64,000 nt of DNA from Paenibacillus ihbetae. Its GTDB lineage: Bacteria > Bacillota > Bacilli > Paenibacillales > Paenibacillaceae. The stretch covers positions 3,388,501 to 3,452,500 of the forward strand of contig NZ_CP016809.1 in NCBI RefSeq assembly GCF_002741055.1, in the 5' to 3' direction. How positions within the stretch are numbered: the stretch's first letter is position 1; the number at the start of each line of letters is the position of its first letter. The notes below the pieces were generated by a model that was given only the letters and a program-made list of their open reading frames with translations, had not been told where the DNA came from and made no database searches. Positions 36,914-45,947 of the stretch are shown here, one piece after another. The position numbers and the translations under genes were made by a program.

Positions 36914-37594
36914 CTATCTTGGCTTCCTTCCGAAGAACACGGCAAAATCCAAATACTTATACATGCAGTCCGTCTCCTGGAAGCCCGCCTCCTCCATCCA
37001 ACGGAGCTGATCCTCCAATGGCGCGTTAATATCAACTGCCCGCCGCTTGATCGAAGCCTCGATCGCTGCCTCGGATAAGCCGCTGCGGCGGATCGATTCC
37101 AGCCAGCGCTTTCGGTAATATTCGTCGGAGCTCGTGTGCCTTCCCTGAACCTGATCGGCGTTCACGAAGATGCCGCCCGGCTCGAGCGTCCCGTACACGG
37201 CACGGAACAATCGCTGCTTCGCAGGGTGGGTCAGATGGTGGATCGACAGGGAGGAGATGACGATGTCGTAGGACTCCGAAAATGGGTAATCTGCGTAGTC
37301 GCCGGTAATGTAGCGCACCTGATCCGCTCCCGCGAATCTTCGGCGGGCGCCTTCGAGCATTTTGTCGCTCAGGTCCATCAGGGTCAAACGGGCATGCGGG
37401 TGCTTATGCAGCACCATGCCGGAGAACAGTCCGGTGCCGGCTCCCAGGTCCAGGATACGCGGCGATGGGTGATCGCTCTCCACGAGGGACAGCGCCATTC
37501 CATAAAAATCGTCAAAACAGGGGATCAGCTGCCGGCGTTCCCGGTCATAGTCACCGGCGACAGCGTCAAACAGGTCTTTTACCGACGGGTCCAT
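36914..37594 (-). CDS. Class I SAM-dependent methyltransferase
   Basis: Predicted 226-residue cytoplasmic enzyme. Motif I is ILDLGAGTGLFSG, the acidic strand-2 end is LTLMDLSDKML, and motif IV region is DIVISSLSIHHL followed by GGIFVNADQVQG. This is the Methyltransf_25/12 type. The N-terminus VKDLFDAVAGDYDRERRQLIPCFDDFY is typical of ubiquinone/tRNA-uridine-like small-molecule methyltransferases. Substrate unknown. A 7-3-7 palindrome lies 88 bases upstream. Confidence 0.85.
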   Translation of the reverse strand: MDPSVKDLFDAVAGDYDRERRQLIPCFDDFYGMALSLVESDHPSPRILDLGAGTGLFSGMVLHKHPHARLTLMDLSDKMLEGARRRFAGADQVRYITGDYADYPFSESYDIVISSLSIHHLTHPAKQRLFRAVYGTLEPGGIFVNADQVQGRHTSSDEYYRKRWLESIRRSGLSEAAIEASIKRRAVDINAPLEDQLRWMEEAGFQETDCMYKYLDFAVFFGRKPR

Positions 37595-37681
37595 GGCTCA
37601 AAACTCCTCTCGAAATGATGAATTAGCTCCATCGTAACCCGCCTTTGCCTCATTATGGAAATATATAAATCGAATATATCT

Positions 37682-37698
37682 TATAGGTATAACCTATA
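37682..37698. promoter_or_regulatory. 7-3-7 palindrome in mtl/methyltransferase region
   Basis: TATAGGT-ATA-ACCTATA is a perfect inverted repeat in the 388-base gap between the divergent methyltransferase and mtlA genes. It could be an operator for either; no factor is assigned. Confidence 0.4.
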
Positions 37699-37879
37699 TT
37701 AAACCGACATAAACAGAGCAGTCGTTGGACTGTAGAAGCGGAGGTTCCCTTTATCCCTGGATTTTAACAATGGATGAGCTATGAAAGAACAGGATTTCGA
37801 TAGAGATTTTCAAATAACAAACATGATCCATTTAAAAACTGTCAACAATATTCTTGCCGAAACCGAATTTTCCTTTCGT

Positions 37880-37893
37880 TGAGTGCGCTTACC
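37880..37893 (+). promoter_or_regulatory. cre-like site upstream of mtlA
   Basis: TGAGTGCGCTTACC resembles the CcpA catabolite-response consensus TGWAANCGNTNWCA with three mismatches. Location about 90 bases before mtlA suits carbon catabolite control. A TGTCA...TGACA repeat (37914-37934) nearby could be an MtlR site. Both are weak. Confidence 0.3.
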
Positions 37894-37982
37894 GAAATGC
37901 CTTAACATAAAGATGTCAGACATGGTTCATGACACAACCGATTTTTTATATATTTCAAAATAAGGACTGGAGGTATTGCATC

Positions 37983-39419
37983 ATGTCCACTGAGACGAAG
38001 GCCAACGCATCCGGCGGAGGCATCCGCGTCAGAATTCAACAGCTCGGCCGTCTCCTGAGCGGTATGGTCATGCCGAACATTGGCGCATTTATCGCTTGGG
38101 GCCTGATTACGGCCTTATTCATCCCGACCGGCTGGTTCCCGAACGAAACGCTCGGCAAGCTGGTCGGTCCAATGATCAGCTACTTGCTGCCGCTCTTGAT
38201 CGGTTATACCGGCGGGCAGATGGTGCACGACAAGCGGGGTGCCGTCATCGGTGCAGTCGCTACAGTCGGGGTCATTGTCGGCTCGGACATTCCGATGTTC
38301 CTCGGAGCCATGATCGTCGGACCGCTCGCAGCCTGGGTGCTGAAGCAATTCGACAAGCTGATCGACGGCAAGATCAAATCCGGCTTCGAAATGCTGGTTA
38401 ACAACTTCTCGCTCGGTATCATTGGCGGCGTGCTCACTCTGATCGCCTATACCGGCATCGGACCGTTGATTCAGGGGGTTACCAAGGCGCTGTCCGCCGG
38501 CGTCGACGTGCTGGTCAATGCCAATTTGCTGCCGCTGGTCAACATTATTATTGAACCGGCGAAAATCCTGTTCCTCAACAATGCGATCAACCACGGGATT
38601 TTGAGCCCGATTGCAACCGAGGAATCGGCCCGGATTGGCCAGTCCGTCCTGTATATGCTCGAATCGAATCCCGGCCCGGGCCTCGGCATCCTGCTGGCTT
38701 ACTGGCTTGTAGGACGCGGATCCGCGAAGGCTTCCGCACCGGGCGCGGTTGTTATTCACTTCCTGGGCGGGATTCATGAGATTTATTTCCCGTACATTCT
38801 GATGAAGCCGGTACTGATTCTCGCTGCCATCGCGGGCGGCGTTGTCGGAACGTTCACCTTCCAGCTGTTTGGTGCTGGACTTGTAGGCCCGGCATCGCCG
38901 GGAAGCATCTTTGCTTACTTTGCCATGGCGCCTAAGGGCGGGCTGCTGGCCGTCCTGTCCGGTGTCATCACGGCGACGATCGCATCCTTCCTCGTTGCGG
39001 CAGTGCTGCTGAAAACGGGTAAGAAGGGTGAAGAAGAGCCGAACCTGGAAGAAGCGTCTGCAAAAATGAAGGCAATGAAGACAGGCGGCATGAACGACCA
39101 AGTTGCTCCTGCCGCAGCTGCTGTCGCTAATGCGGATAAAGCGAATATCAACAAAATCGTATTCGCATGCGACGCAGGCATGGGCTCGAGCGCGATGGGG
39201 GCTTCCGTCCTCCGGAAGAAGCTGCAGCAGGCCGGCGTGAACATTACCGTCGTGAACTCCGCGGTCAGCGAAATTCCGGACGATGCGGATATCGTCATCA
39301 CGCAGAAGACGTTGACGGAACGGGCCATCGCCAAAAATCCGAATGCGGAGCATATCTCGATCGACAACTTCCTGAAGAGCCCGAGATACGATGAGCTTGT
39401 GGAACGTCTGAAAGATTAA
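37983..39419 (+). CDS. mtlA: PTS mannitol-specific EIICB
   Basis: Predicted 478-residue permease that imports mannitol and phosphorylates it to mannitol-1-phosphate. ATG 37983 follows GGAGGT; a longer frame to 37929 lacks an SD. The N-terminal EIIC domain (1-345) has the conserved LLSGMVMPNIGAFIAWG, multiple helices and the GGIHEIYFPYILM loop. The C-terminal EIIB domain (about 388-478) has the phospho-cysteine near residue 396 in FACDAGMGSSAMG. EIIA is a separate gene, mtlF at 41618, as in other Bacillales. First gene of the mannitol cluster. Confidence 0.96.
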   Translation: MSTETKANASGGGIRVRIQQLGRLLSGMVMPNIGAFIAWGLITALFIPTGWFPNETLGKLVGPMISYLLPLLIGYTGGQMVHDKRGAVIGAVATVGVIVGSDIPMFLGAMIVGPLAAWVLKQFDKLIDGKIKSGFEMLVNNFSLGIIGGVLTLIAYTGIGPLIQGVTKALSAGVDVLVNANLLPLVNIIIEPAKILFLNNAINHGILSPIATEESARIGQSVLYMLESNPGPGLGILLAYWLVGRGSAKASAPGAVVIHFLGGIHEIYFPYILMKPVLILAAIAGGVVGTFTFQLFGAGLVGPASPGSIFAYFAMAPKGGLLAVLSGVITATIASFLVAAVLLKTGKKGEEEPNLEEASAKMKAMKTGGMNDQVAPAAAAVANADKANINKIVFACDAGMGSSAMGASVLRKKLQQAGVNITVVNSAVSEIPDDADIVITQKTLTERAIAKNPNAEHISIDNFLKSPRYDELVERLKD

Positions 39420-39436
39420 TATTGCAGTAACGATAT

Positions 39437-39467
39437 GACACGCTGGCGCCTATACGCCGGCGTTGTC
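39437..39467 (+). other. Intercistronic hairpin mtlA-mtlR
   Basis: GACACGCTGGCG pairs with CGCCGGCGTTGTC (one bulged A, one wobble). No T run follows, so it is not a usual terminator; it may protect or process the mRNA between mtlA and mtlR. Confidence 0.5.
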
Positions 39468-39490
39468 TCCATTTCGTGCAGAAGGGAGGC

Positions 39491-41563
39491 ATGGATCTGG
39501 AACCTATAACTGCCCGGCAGCGCCAGCTGCTTCTGCTCTTGCTCGACAGACCGGAGGGCATGACGGCTGCAGAGATCGCGTCTGAGATCGGGGTCAGCGT
39601 CAGAACGGTCCATCGAGAGCTGGAAGCTATTGAGGAGCATCTACAGAGTGCGGAGGTTCTGCTTCACAAAAAGTCGGGGACGGGCATCCGGCTGGAGAGC
39701 AGGGCGCCAGGAGCCGAAGCAAGCCTTAAGGCTCGGCTGATCGCAGGCAAGCCTGCCGACTATTCCGGGGAAGAACGGAAAATCCTTCTGCTGTGTGCGC
39801 TGCTGGAAGCCGAGGAGCCGATTAAGCTGTTTGCCCTGGCCCACAGCTTGAAGGTCACGGTTCCGACCATCAGCAATGATCTGGATGAGGTCGAGCCGTG
39901 GATGAAGCGGTTCGGACTGTCGCTGATCCGGCGCAGGGGTTATGGCGTCGAGATCGAAGGGACGGAGAGCGGCAAGCGGTGGGCGATCTGCAGGCTGGCC
40001 GATGAGCATGTGGATTATTCCGATCTCGTCGGAGACGGCTATGAAGACTACAGTCATCCCGCCATCGCCCGCCTGCTGTCCATGATCGACAAGCCTGTCC
40101 TTTTGGACGTTGAAAGAGCCCTGTGGGATATGGGCTGGAGCTGGACGGAGAGTTTGACCGAAGAGGCTTATACACGGATGCTGATCGCTTTGTCGGTCGC
40201 CCTAAGCCGAATACGGCAGGGGCGGCCGATTGAATCCATCCGGCCCGAGGATGCAGGAAGCGCAAAGGCTATGCTGGCCGACGCGAGGAGCTTTGCCGTC
40301 CGGCTGGAGGAGACGCTGAACCTGAAGCTCACGGATGCCGAGATGGTTTATATCGCAAAATTGTTTGACGATGCCGGCGAAATGTCGGAGATTATGGAGC
40401 TCGCCCATTCCGATGTGGAAATGGTAGAGATCGCGCACCGATTGACCGAGGCGGTGGCGAAGCGGACAGGGGTGGATTTTCAGGAGGACCGGACGCTTCG
40501 GGCCGGGTTGGTAGAGCATTTGGGTGCCGCGATGAAACGGCTCCGGGAAGGCGCCCGCATCCGCAATCCGCTGCTTAGTCCGATCCGCAAGGATTACGAG
40601 GAGCTGTTTGGCATCGTCCGGCAGGCCGTGGACGAAATCCGAAACGGACTGGATGTGCCTGATGAAGAGATCGGCTTCCTCGTCATGCATTTCGGCGCGT
40701 CGATCGAACGGCTGAACCAGCCGGAGCAGCCGGTGAGGGCGATTCTTGTCTGCTCGAGCGGGCTCAGCTCATCCAGGCTTCTTGGAACCCGGCTGCGCAA
40801 GGAAATGCCTCAGATTGAGGTTCTCGGCAACGCGTCATGGTATGAAGCGGCCCGGATGCCGGAGGAGCAGTATGATCTGATTATTTCCACGATAGATCTG
40901 CCGCTGCCAAAAGATAAATACATCCGGCTCAGCCCACTGCTTACCGCAGAAGATAAGGAGCGCCTGCTTCAATTCATCCAGCGCGCGGCGGCAAAGCCGG
41001 CAGGCGGCAGCGGAGGCGCTGCTGCCGCACATCAAGATGAACGCAAGGCCGCATCCTTCGAGCGATTGCGAATGCAGGCCGCGCTCATGAACGAAATCGT
41101 GGCGCTGCTAGACGGCTTCCATGTATACCGCCTGGACAATGCTCCAGAGGATCTTGAAGGTACGCTGACGGACGCGTTGTCGCGCATGCATGGGCTGGGG
41201 GCGGTGCATGATCCTGGGAGCGTGGTGAACCGCCTGCTTGAGCGGGAGCGGATGGGCACGCAGCTCATCCCGGAGACGACGCTTGCGCTGTTCCATACCC
41301 GCAGCCGGCAGGTTGCGAGACCTTCGATCACGCTCTTCCGTTTGGCTGAGCCCGTACCGCTCGATGGGGGGGCGGAAGCCGACGTCATCCTGCTGATGCT
41401 CGCCCCGAAGCAGCTTCCGAAGGAGAGTCTGGAGGTGCTGAGCGAGATTAGCGCGATGCTGCTCGGATCCGAGCTGATCGAGCTGATGCAGCGGGGCGGC
41501 GAGGAAGAGATCCGCTCCTTCTTGGCGGAAGAGCTGCAGCATTTTTCTAATCATAGACCGTAG
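39491..41563 (+). CDS. mtlR: Mannitol operon activator MtlR
   Basis: Predicted 690-residue PRD-type activator. ATG 39491 sits close to GAAGGGAGG; a GTG at 39476 has no SD. Domain order: HTH (about 5-55, ASEIGVSVRTVHRELEAI), a second Mga-like HTH (80-160), PRD1 (about 180-285) and PRD2 (290-400) with phosphorylatable histidines, an EIIB-Gat-like domain with VCSSGLSSSRL, and an EIIA-mannitol-like domain (about 540-690). In relatives, HPr and the PTS phosphorylate the PRD2 and inhibit or activate through EIIB/EIIA-like domains. Position between mtlA and mtlF matches the Geobacillus-type order. Confidence 0.95.
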   Translation: MDLEPITARQRQLLLLLLDRPEGMTAAEIASEIGVSVRTVHRELEAIEEHLQSAEVLLHKKSGTGIRLESRAPGAEASLKARLIAGKPADYSGEERKILLLCALLEAEEPIKLFALAHSLKVTVPTISNDLDEVEPWMKRFGLSLIRRRGYGVEIEGTESGKRWAICRLADEHVDYSDLVGDGYEDYSHPAIARLLSMIDKPVLLDVERALWDMGWSWTESLTEEAYTRMLIALSVALSRIRQGRPIESIRPEDAGSAKAMLADARSFAVRLEETLNLKLTDAEMVYIAKLFDDAGEMSEIMELAHSDVEMVEIAHRLTEAVAKRTGVDFQEDRTLRAGLVEHLGAAMKRLREGARIRNPLLSPIRKDYEELFGIVRQAVDEIRNGLDVPDEEIGFLVMHFGASIERLNQPEQPVRAILVCSSGLSSSRLLGTRLRKEMPQIEVLGNASWYEAARMPEEQYDLIISTIDLPLPKDKYIRLSPLLTAEDKERLLQFIQRAAAKPAGGSGGAAAAHQDERKAASFERLRMQAALMNEIVALLDGFHVYRLDNAPEDLEGTLTDALSRMHGLGAVHDPGSVVNRLLERERMGTQLIPETTLALFHTRSRQVARPSITLFRLAEPVPLDGGAEADVILLMLAPKQLPKESLEVLSEISAMLLGSELIELMQRGGEEEIRSFLAEELQHFSNHRP

Positions 41564-41617
41564 GTATACAGACAGATAGAACATAGGCCATAAACCATAG
41601 AAAGAGGGAGATTAACG

Positions 41618-42058
41618 ATGACCAACATACTGTCGAAGGAAAAAGTGATTTTGAACGCTCAGGCAAGCAGCAAGAGCGAAGCGATTCGCATGGCAGGCAA
41701 CCTGCTCGTGAAGGCGGGCCATGTGTCGGAGGATTATGTGGACAAAATGCTGGAGCGCGAAGAGATCGCCTCCACGTACATGGGCGGCGGCCTCGCCATT
41801 CCGCATGGCACGAAGGAAGCCAAGGGCATGGTCGCTTCGACGGGCTTGTCCATCGTTCGCTTCCCGGAGGGCGTTGATTTCGGCGGCGACGAGCCGGCCT
41901 TCATCGTTATTGGCATTGCGGCTGCCGGCGGCGACCATATGGAGATTTTGACGAATGTGGCGATGATTTTCACCGATGACGAGAGCATTGAGAAGGTTAT
42001 GAACGCTTCGACGGAGGAGGAGATCCTCGCCATCTTCGAAGGAGGAATGGGCGCATGA
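41618..42058 (+). CDS. mtlF: PTS mannitol EIIA
   Basis: Predicted 146-residue phosphocarrier that passes phosphate from HPr-His to the EIIB cysteine of MtlA. The active-site histidine is H63 in GGGLAIPHGTKEAK, within the usual MLEREEIASTYMG context. SD AAGAGGGAG precedes ATG. The stop overlaps the mtlD start by 4 bases (ATGA). Confidence 0.96.
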   Translation: MTNILSKEKVILNAQASSKSEAIRMAGNLLVKAGHVSEDYVDKMLEREEIASTYMGGGLAIPHGTKEAKGMVASTGLSIVRFPEGVDFGGDEPAFIVIGIAAAGGDHMEILTNVAMIFTDDESIEKVMNASTEEEILAIFEGGMGA

Positions 42059-43221
42059 AGGCAGTCCATTTCGGAGCAGGGAACATCGGGCGCGGGTTTA
42101 TCGGACTTCTCCTGTCCCAAGCCGGCTACGAGGTTTGTTTCGTCGATGTAAACGAAGAGCTTGTATCTGAGCTTAAAGCACGCGGGGAATATCCGGTTAC
42201 GCTCGCCAGCGAAGGTCAGGAAACGACCGTGGTTAAGGGCATCACCGCGCTGAACAGCGCCACGGAGCCCGAGGCGGCTGCGCGGGCAGTCGCGGAAGCC
42301 GATCTTGTGACAACGGCGGTAGGCGTCAATATTTTGAAGTTTATCGCGCCGACGATTGCGGAAGGACTGAAGCTTCGGCTGCAAGGGGACGCTGCTCCGC
42401 TGCATATTATCGCATGCGAGAATGCCATCGGCGGCAGCACCCAGCTGAAAGAGCATGTTTACGGCCTGTTGGATGAAGAGACGAGACGGAAGGCGGATTC
42501 CAGCATCGCGTTCCCGGATGCGGCGGTTGACCGGATCGTGCCGCTCCAGCAGCATGAGGACCGGCTCAAGGTGGTTGTGGAGCCGTTCTACGAGTGGGCG
42601 GTGGACCGTTCGCAGATGTTGGATGGCTTCAAGCCGGTTGAGGGCGTGCATTATGTGGACCGGCTGGAGCCGTATATTGAACGCAAGCTGTTCACGGTAA
42701 ATACCGGACATTGCTCCGCTGCCTACATCGGTTTCCTGAAAGGGTATGAGACGATTCAGGATGCGATGAAGGACGATGAGGTGGCGGGACATGTCCGCGC
42801 CGTTCTGGATGAGACCGGCGCGGCGCTGACTCACAAGCACGGCTTCAACCCGGCGGAGCATCAGGCTTACATTGCGACCATTCTGGACCGTTTCCGCAAC
42901 CCGGCTCTTACCGATGAGGTGGTGCGCGTAGGTCGGTCCCCGATCCGGAAGCTGTCGCCCGGCGATCGTCTTGTGTCCCCGGCCATGCTGGCCTTCGAAA
43001 GCGGACTGGCATACAAGAGCTTGGCCAAATCGATGGCGGCCGCGCTGCTGTTCGACGTGCCCGAGGACCCGGAAAGCGCCGAGCTGCAGCGTTCCGTTCG
43101 CGAGATCGGACCAAGCGATACGGCGTCCGAGTATACGGGCATTGCGGGCGAGCATCCGATTATGGGCGAGCTGATGGAGCAATATGAGGCGCTGAAGGCC
43201 GAGCTGGAAAGTCGCTCTTGA
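42055..43221 (+). CDS. mtlD: Mannitol-1-phosphate 5-dehydrogenase
   Basis: Predicted 388-residue NAD-dependent enzyme converting mannitol-1-phosphate to fructose-6-phosphate. The N-terminus MKAVHFGAGNIGRGFIG is the diagnostic NAD-binding loop, and the central ERKLFTVNTGHCSAAYIG carries catalytic Lys and His of the polyol long-chain dehydrogenase family. Length is normal. It is translationally coupled to mtlF and ends the operon; its native terminator has been split by an IS element. Confidence 0.96.
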   Translation: MKAVHFGAGNIGRGFIGLLLSQAGYEVCFVDVNEELVSELKARGEYPVTLASEGQETTVVKGITALNSATEPEAAARAVAEADLVTTAVGVNILKFIAPTIAEGLKLRLQGDAAPLHIIACENAIGGSTQLKEHVYGLLDEETRRKADSSIAFPDAAVDRIVPLQQHEDRLKVVVEPFYEWAVDRSQMLDGFKPVEGVHYVDRLEPYIERKLFTVNTGHCSAAYIGFLKGYETIQDAMKDDEVAGHVRAVLDETGAALTHKHGFNPAEHQAYIATILDRFRNPALTDEVVRVGRSPIRKLSPGDRLVSPAMLAFESGLAYKSLAKSMAAALLFDVPEDPESAELQRSVREIGPSDTASEYTGIAGEHPIMGELMEQYEALKAELESRS

Positions 43222-43248
43222 GCTGAAGCTAGGGTCGTGTTGATGTTG

Positions 43249-43264
43249 AAAAGCCCCGGATTCC
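43249..43264 (+). terminator. 5' arm of mtl terminator split by IS
   Basis: AAAAGCCCCGGATTCC is complementary at 15 of 16 positions to GGAACCCGGGGCTTTT (44547-44562). Without the IS and one target duplication the two arms form a standard terminator with a short loop. Confidence 0.8.
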
Positions 43265-43352
43265 TTGATGACTAGGTGAAGTGCACCCCTTAGAATAGAC
43301 ATTGGATTAACCCCCTGGTTGATCCGATAAAATTCTAGGGGGTGCATTTTTT

Positions 43353-43700
43353 ATGCCAGCAATTAAAGGTCAGAAGTTTAAGAAGTATTCCTACGAGACA
43401 AAGATGGAGGCGATACATCTTCACTTGGTGGAAGGCTGGACTTATCGCAGAATCATGGAGAAGCTTGGGATGACAGACAGACATCGTCTCAAAGACTGGA
43501 TGAAGAAGTACAAGGAATTCGGCGAGTTTGGACTCATCGATCATCGTGGAAGACGAGACGAATATGTTGACCAAGACAGACAAATGAGCCGGCTGAAACG
43601 AGAAAATGAAATGTTAAAAAAGTGCTTGGAAATCTGGATGCAGGAGATGAAACGGAAAGATATATTAGCGTCGAGAAAGCCGCGAAAGAGTATTCAGTGA
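43353..43700 (+). CDS. IS3-family transposase OrfA
   Basis: Predicted 115-residue DNA-binding subunit. An N-terminal helix-turn-helix begins near residue 12 (YETKMEAIHLHLVEGWTYRR) and a leucine-zipper-like segment follows (MSRLKRENEMLKK), the usual OrfA arrangement. SD AGGGGGTG precedes the ATG. Ribosomes shifting back one base at AAAAAAG would fuse it to OrfB to make the full transposase. Confidence 0.9.
   Translation: MPAIKGQKFKKYSYETKMEAIHLHLVEGWTYRRIMEKLGMTDRHRLKDWMKKYKEFGEFGLIDHRGRRDEYVDQDRQMSRLKRENEMLKKCLEIWMQEMKRKDILASRKPRKSIQ
43616..43622 (+). other. Programmed -1 frameshift heptamer
   Basis: A AAA AAG read in the OrfA frame at codons 43617-43622. Slipping to the -1 frame enters the OrfB frame. 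It is the classical IS3 slippery sequence. Confidence 0.8.
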
Positions 43701-44506
43701 GCGCTCTTTGTAAGATTTTTGGCGTCTCTAGAAGTGGCTACTATGCTTATCTCAAACGCAAAGGTCAAGATCGGGATCAAATGGACAAGGCACTTGTACA
43801 GAAGGTTTACGACCAATACAACGGAGTGTATGGCTACCGTCAGATCCAGTTGTTCTTGCTGCAGGAGCACGGGGTCTGGATGAATCATAAGAAAGTGCTG
43901 CGGCTGATGCAAGCACTTGGAATCCGTTCACGAATTCGGCGTAAACATCGATGTAATTACGTTTCTTCAACCGAAGGACGTGTTGCCAAAAACCTGCTAA
44001 AGCGCGACTTTAAAGCAGATAGAGCTAACCAAAAATGGGTTACGGACGTCACTCAATTCCGTGTAGGTGAGTCGTGGATCTACCTCTCTGCCGTAAAAGA
44101 CCTATTTAATAATGAGATTGTAGCCTATCACATGAGTCAGAGAAACGACAATCTGCTGGTGTTGCAGACCTTTGAGAATGCCTTTAACAAGACAAAAAAC
44201 GTGACTGGACTGATCGTTCACAGCGATCAGGGATTCCAGTACACGTCCTATGCCTACCACGACATGCTGCCAAAGGTTGGCGCCCAAATCAGCATGTCTC
44301 GCCGAGGAAATTGTTATGACAATGCCTCGATGGAGAGCTTCTTCTCGCATCTCAAAACGGAAGGGCTCTATCCTTATGATATCCGAAATATGGACGAGGC
44401 ACAAAGGCGAATTGAAGCCTATATCCATTTTTACAACCAACATCGACCACAACGAAAACTCAATAAACTGCCTCCGGTAGAGTTCCGGAAGCAGTTTGTA
44501 GCCTAG
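43622..44506 (+). CDS. IS3-family transposase OrfB
   Basis: Predicted 294-residue catalytic part of the transposase, probably expressed as OrfAB. The HTH_21-type start (YSVSALCKIFGVSRSGYYAY) precedes the retroviral-integrase-like core with DDE residues in WVTDVTQF, HSDQGFQYTS and CYDNASMESFF. An intact C-terminus ends RPQRKLNKLPPVEFR. The catalytic triad is intact. Confidence 0.92.
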   Translation: MLGNLDAGDETERYISVEKAAKEYSVSALCKIFGVSRSGYYAYLKRKGQDRDQMDKALVQKVYDQYNGVYGYRQIQLFLLQEHGVWMNHKKVLRLMQALGIRSRIRRKHRCNYVSSTEGRVAKNLLKRDFKADRANQKWVTDVTQFRVGESWIYLSAVKDLFNNEIVAYHMSQRNDNLLVLQTFENAFNKTKNVTGLIVHSDQGFQYTSYAYHDMLPKVGAQISMSRRGNCYDNASMESFFSHLKTEGLYPYDIRNMDEAQRRIEAYIHFYNQHRPQRKLNKLPPVEFRKQFVA

Positions 44507-44546
44507 GGTCTTTTTTCAATGTCTATTAAATGGGGTCTTGACCAAG

Positions 44547-44563
44547 GGAACCCGGGGCTTTTT
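44547..44563 (+). terminator. 3' arm of mtl terminator split by IS
   Basis: GGAACCCGGGGCTTTT then T; partner of the 5' arm at 43249. The first G belongs to the AGG target duplication. Confidence 0.8.
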
Positions 44564-44732
44564 GCCATGGAATTTCTAGGGTTGAAGCGATCACGGTTAG
44601 AGCCTGGTGACCTGCAGTCTACCCGCTCAAAGCGATCCTTCATGTACAACTTGACAGGGCGTCACGGTCGTTACGCCATCATTGTGCCACTTCGGTTTGA
44701 ACATGTACGAAGGATCATTCTAAAAGCTCGTT

Positions 44733-45947
44733 TCATGCCTTCACGGCTGCATCCCCGGCCTTGCGCTCGGAGATATAGCAGGCGAGGCCCAGCAAGAAGG
44801 CGATTCCTACCAGAATCGCCCCGACCCAAGGCAGGGCGTTCAGGCTTAGATGCGTAATGACAAGCCCGCCGATGAAAGCCCCGGCCGCATTCCCCAAGTT
44901 ACCGGCGGAATGGGAGGAGGTTGAGGCGAGGGCTGGCGCTCCCTGCGCCAAGTTCATTACCCGGATTTGCAGGCCGGGCATGACGGCGAACGAGGCCGCC
45001 CCCCACAGGACGATGGTTGCCACAGCCAATATCGGCTGGTGAATGGTGAACGTCAGGATCGCCAGAATGACGGCGGTCGCGAAATAGATGCTCAGGATCG
45101 ACGGCATCAGCTTCCAATCGGCCAGCTTCCCGCCAACGATATTGCCCAGCGTAACGCCGCAGCCGAACAGAATGAGAATCCATGTGACGCTCGCCTCGGC
45201 GTACCCCGTAATTTCGATCAGCAGGGATGCGATGTAGGTAAACACTGCGAACAAGCCGGCATTGCCGAGCGCGCCAATGAGCAGAAACAGCGTCAGCTTG
45301 GGCTTGAGCAGCTCCTTCACCTGCTGGATCACGCTTGAAGACTGCTCCTGGCGAATCTGCGGAATGAAGAGGAGAATGCCGACCAGCGCAAGCACACCCA
45401 TGATGGCAATTGCGCCGAAGGAGGCGCGCCAGCCCATCTGTTGACCGATGAAGGTACCGAGCGGGACGCCGATAATATTAGCGATCGTCAAGCCGGCCAT
45501 CATAATGGAGACGGCGCCGGCTCGTTTATCCGGGTGTACGAGGCCGGAGGCGATCACCGCGCCGACCCCGAAGAAGGTGCCGTGCGTTAACGCCGTCAGC
45601 ATGCGGGCGCCCATGAGAACGGCATAATTCGGCGCGAACACGGAAATTCCGTTGCCGAATATGAAGAGCCCCATAAGCAGAAGAAGGAGCTTCTTCTGCG
45701 GAATTTTATGCGTAAGAATCGTCAGGATGGGAGCACCGACCGCAACCCCCAAAGCGTACATCGTGATCAGCTGGCCAGCCATCGCGATGCTGACGTTAAG
45801 ATCTGCGGCGACATTCGGAAGAATTCCCATGATGACGAACTCCGTCATGCCGATCGCAAATGCGCCGACCGTAAGCGATAGAATGGACACGGGAAACGGC
45901 TGCTTAATGGATGAATTGCCGCTGCTAAGCTGCTGGGATAATGCCAT
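44733..45947 (-). CDS. MFS exporter (DHA1, AraJ/YdhP-like)
   Basis: Predicted 404-residue major-facilitator transporter with 12 hydrophobic helices. Motif A-like and TM1 features are TVGAFAIGMTEFVIMGILP, and the loop 2-3 region has THKIPQKK. The TEFVIMGILP motif is typical of the AraJ/YdhP sugar- or drug-efflux group. No regulator is adjacent. The gene reads toward the IS flank; no terminator was seen at its end. Confidence 0.9.
   Translation of the reverse strand: MALSQQLSSGNSSIKQPFPVSILSLTVGAFAIGMTEFVIMGILPNVAADLNVSIAMAGQLITMYALGVAVGAPILTILTHKIPQKKLLLLLMGLFIFGNGISVFAPNYAVLMGARMLTALTHGTFFGVGAVIASGLVHPDKRAGAVSIMMAGLTIANIIGVPLGTFIGQQMGWRASFGAIAIMGVLALVGILLFIPQIRQEQSSSVIQQVKELLKPKLTLFLLIGALGNAGLFAVFTYIASLLIEITGYAEASVTWILILFGCGVTLGNIVGGKLADWKLMPSILSIYFATAVILAILTFTIHQPILAVATIVLWGAASFAVMPGLQIRVMNLAQGAPALASTSSHSAGNLGNAAGAFIGGLVITHLSLNALPWVGAILVGIAFLLGLACYISERKAGDAAVKA

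Larger units (their letters stand above)
43277..44544 (+). mobile_element. IS3-family insertion sequence, complete
   Basis: About 1268 bases. The ends are imperfect inverted repeats starting TGAAGTGCACCCC on the left and, read inward from the right end, TGGTCAAGACCCC, both continuing into AATAGACATTG. The element is flanked by a 3-bp AGG repeat (43274-43276 and 44545-44547), typical of IS3-family duplication. It carries overlapping orfA and orfB with a -1 frameshift site. All parts look intact, so it may still move. It lies in the loop of the mtl operon terminator. Confidence 0.92.

Noticed and set aside
38115..39353. 412-codon minus-strand frame opposite mtlA
   Set aside because: Antisense shadow of a high-GC gene; no recognisable product.
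39437..39467. mtlA-mtlR hairpin as a terminator
   Set aside because: No T run follows and the genes form one cluster; kept only as an intercistronic hairpin.
41734..43347. 537-codon minus-strand frame opposite mtlF and mtlD
   Set aside because: Both plus-strand genes are certain from family motifs; the antisense frame has Arg/His-rich composition and no start signal.
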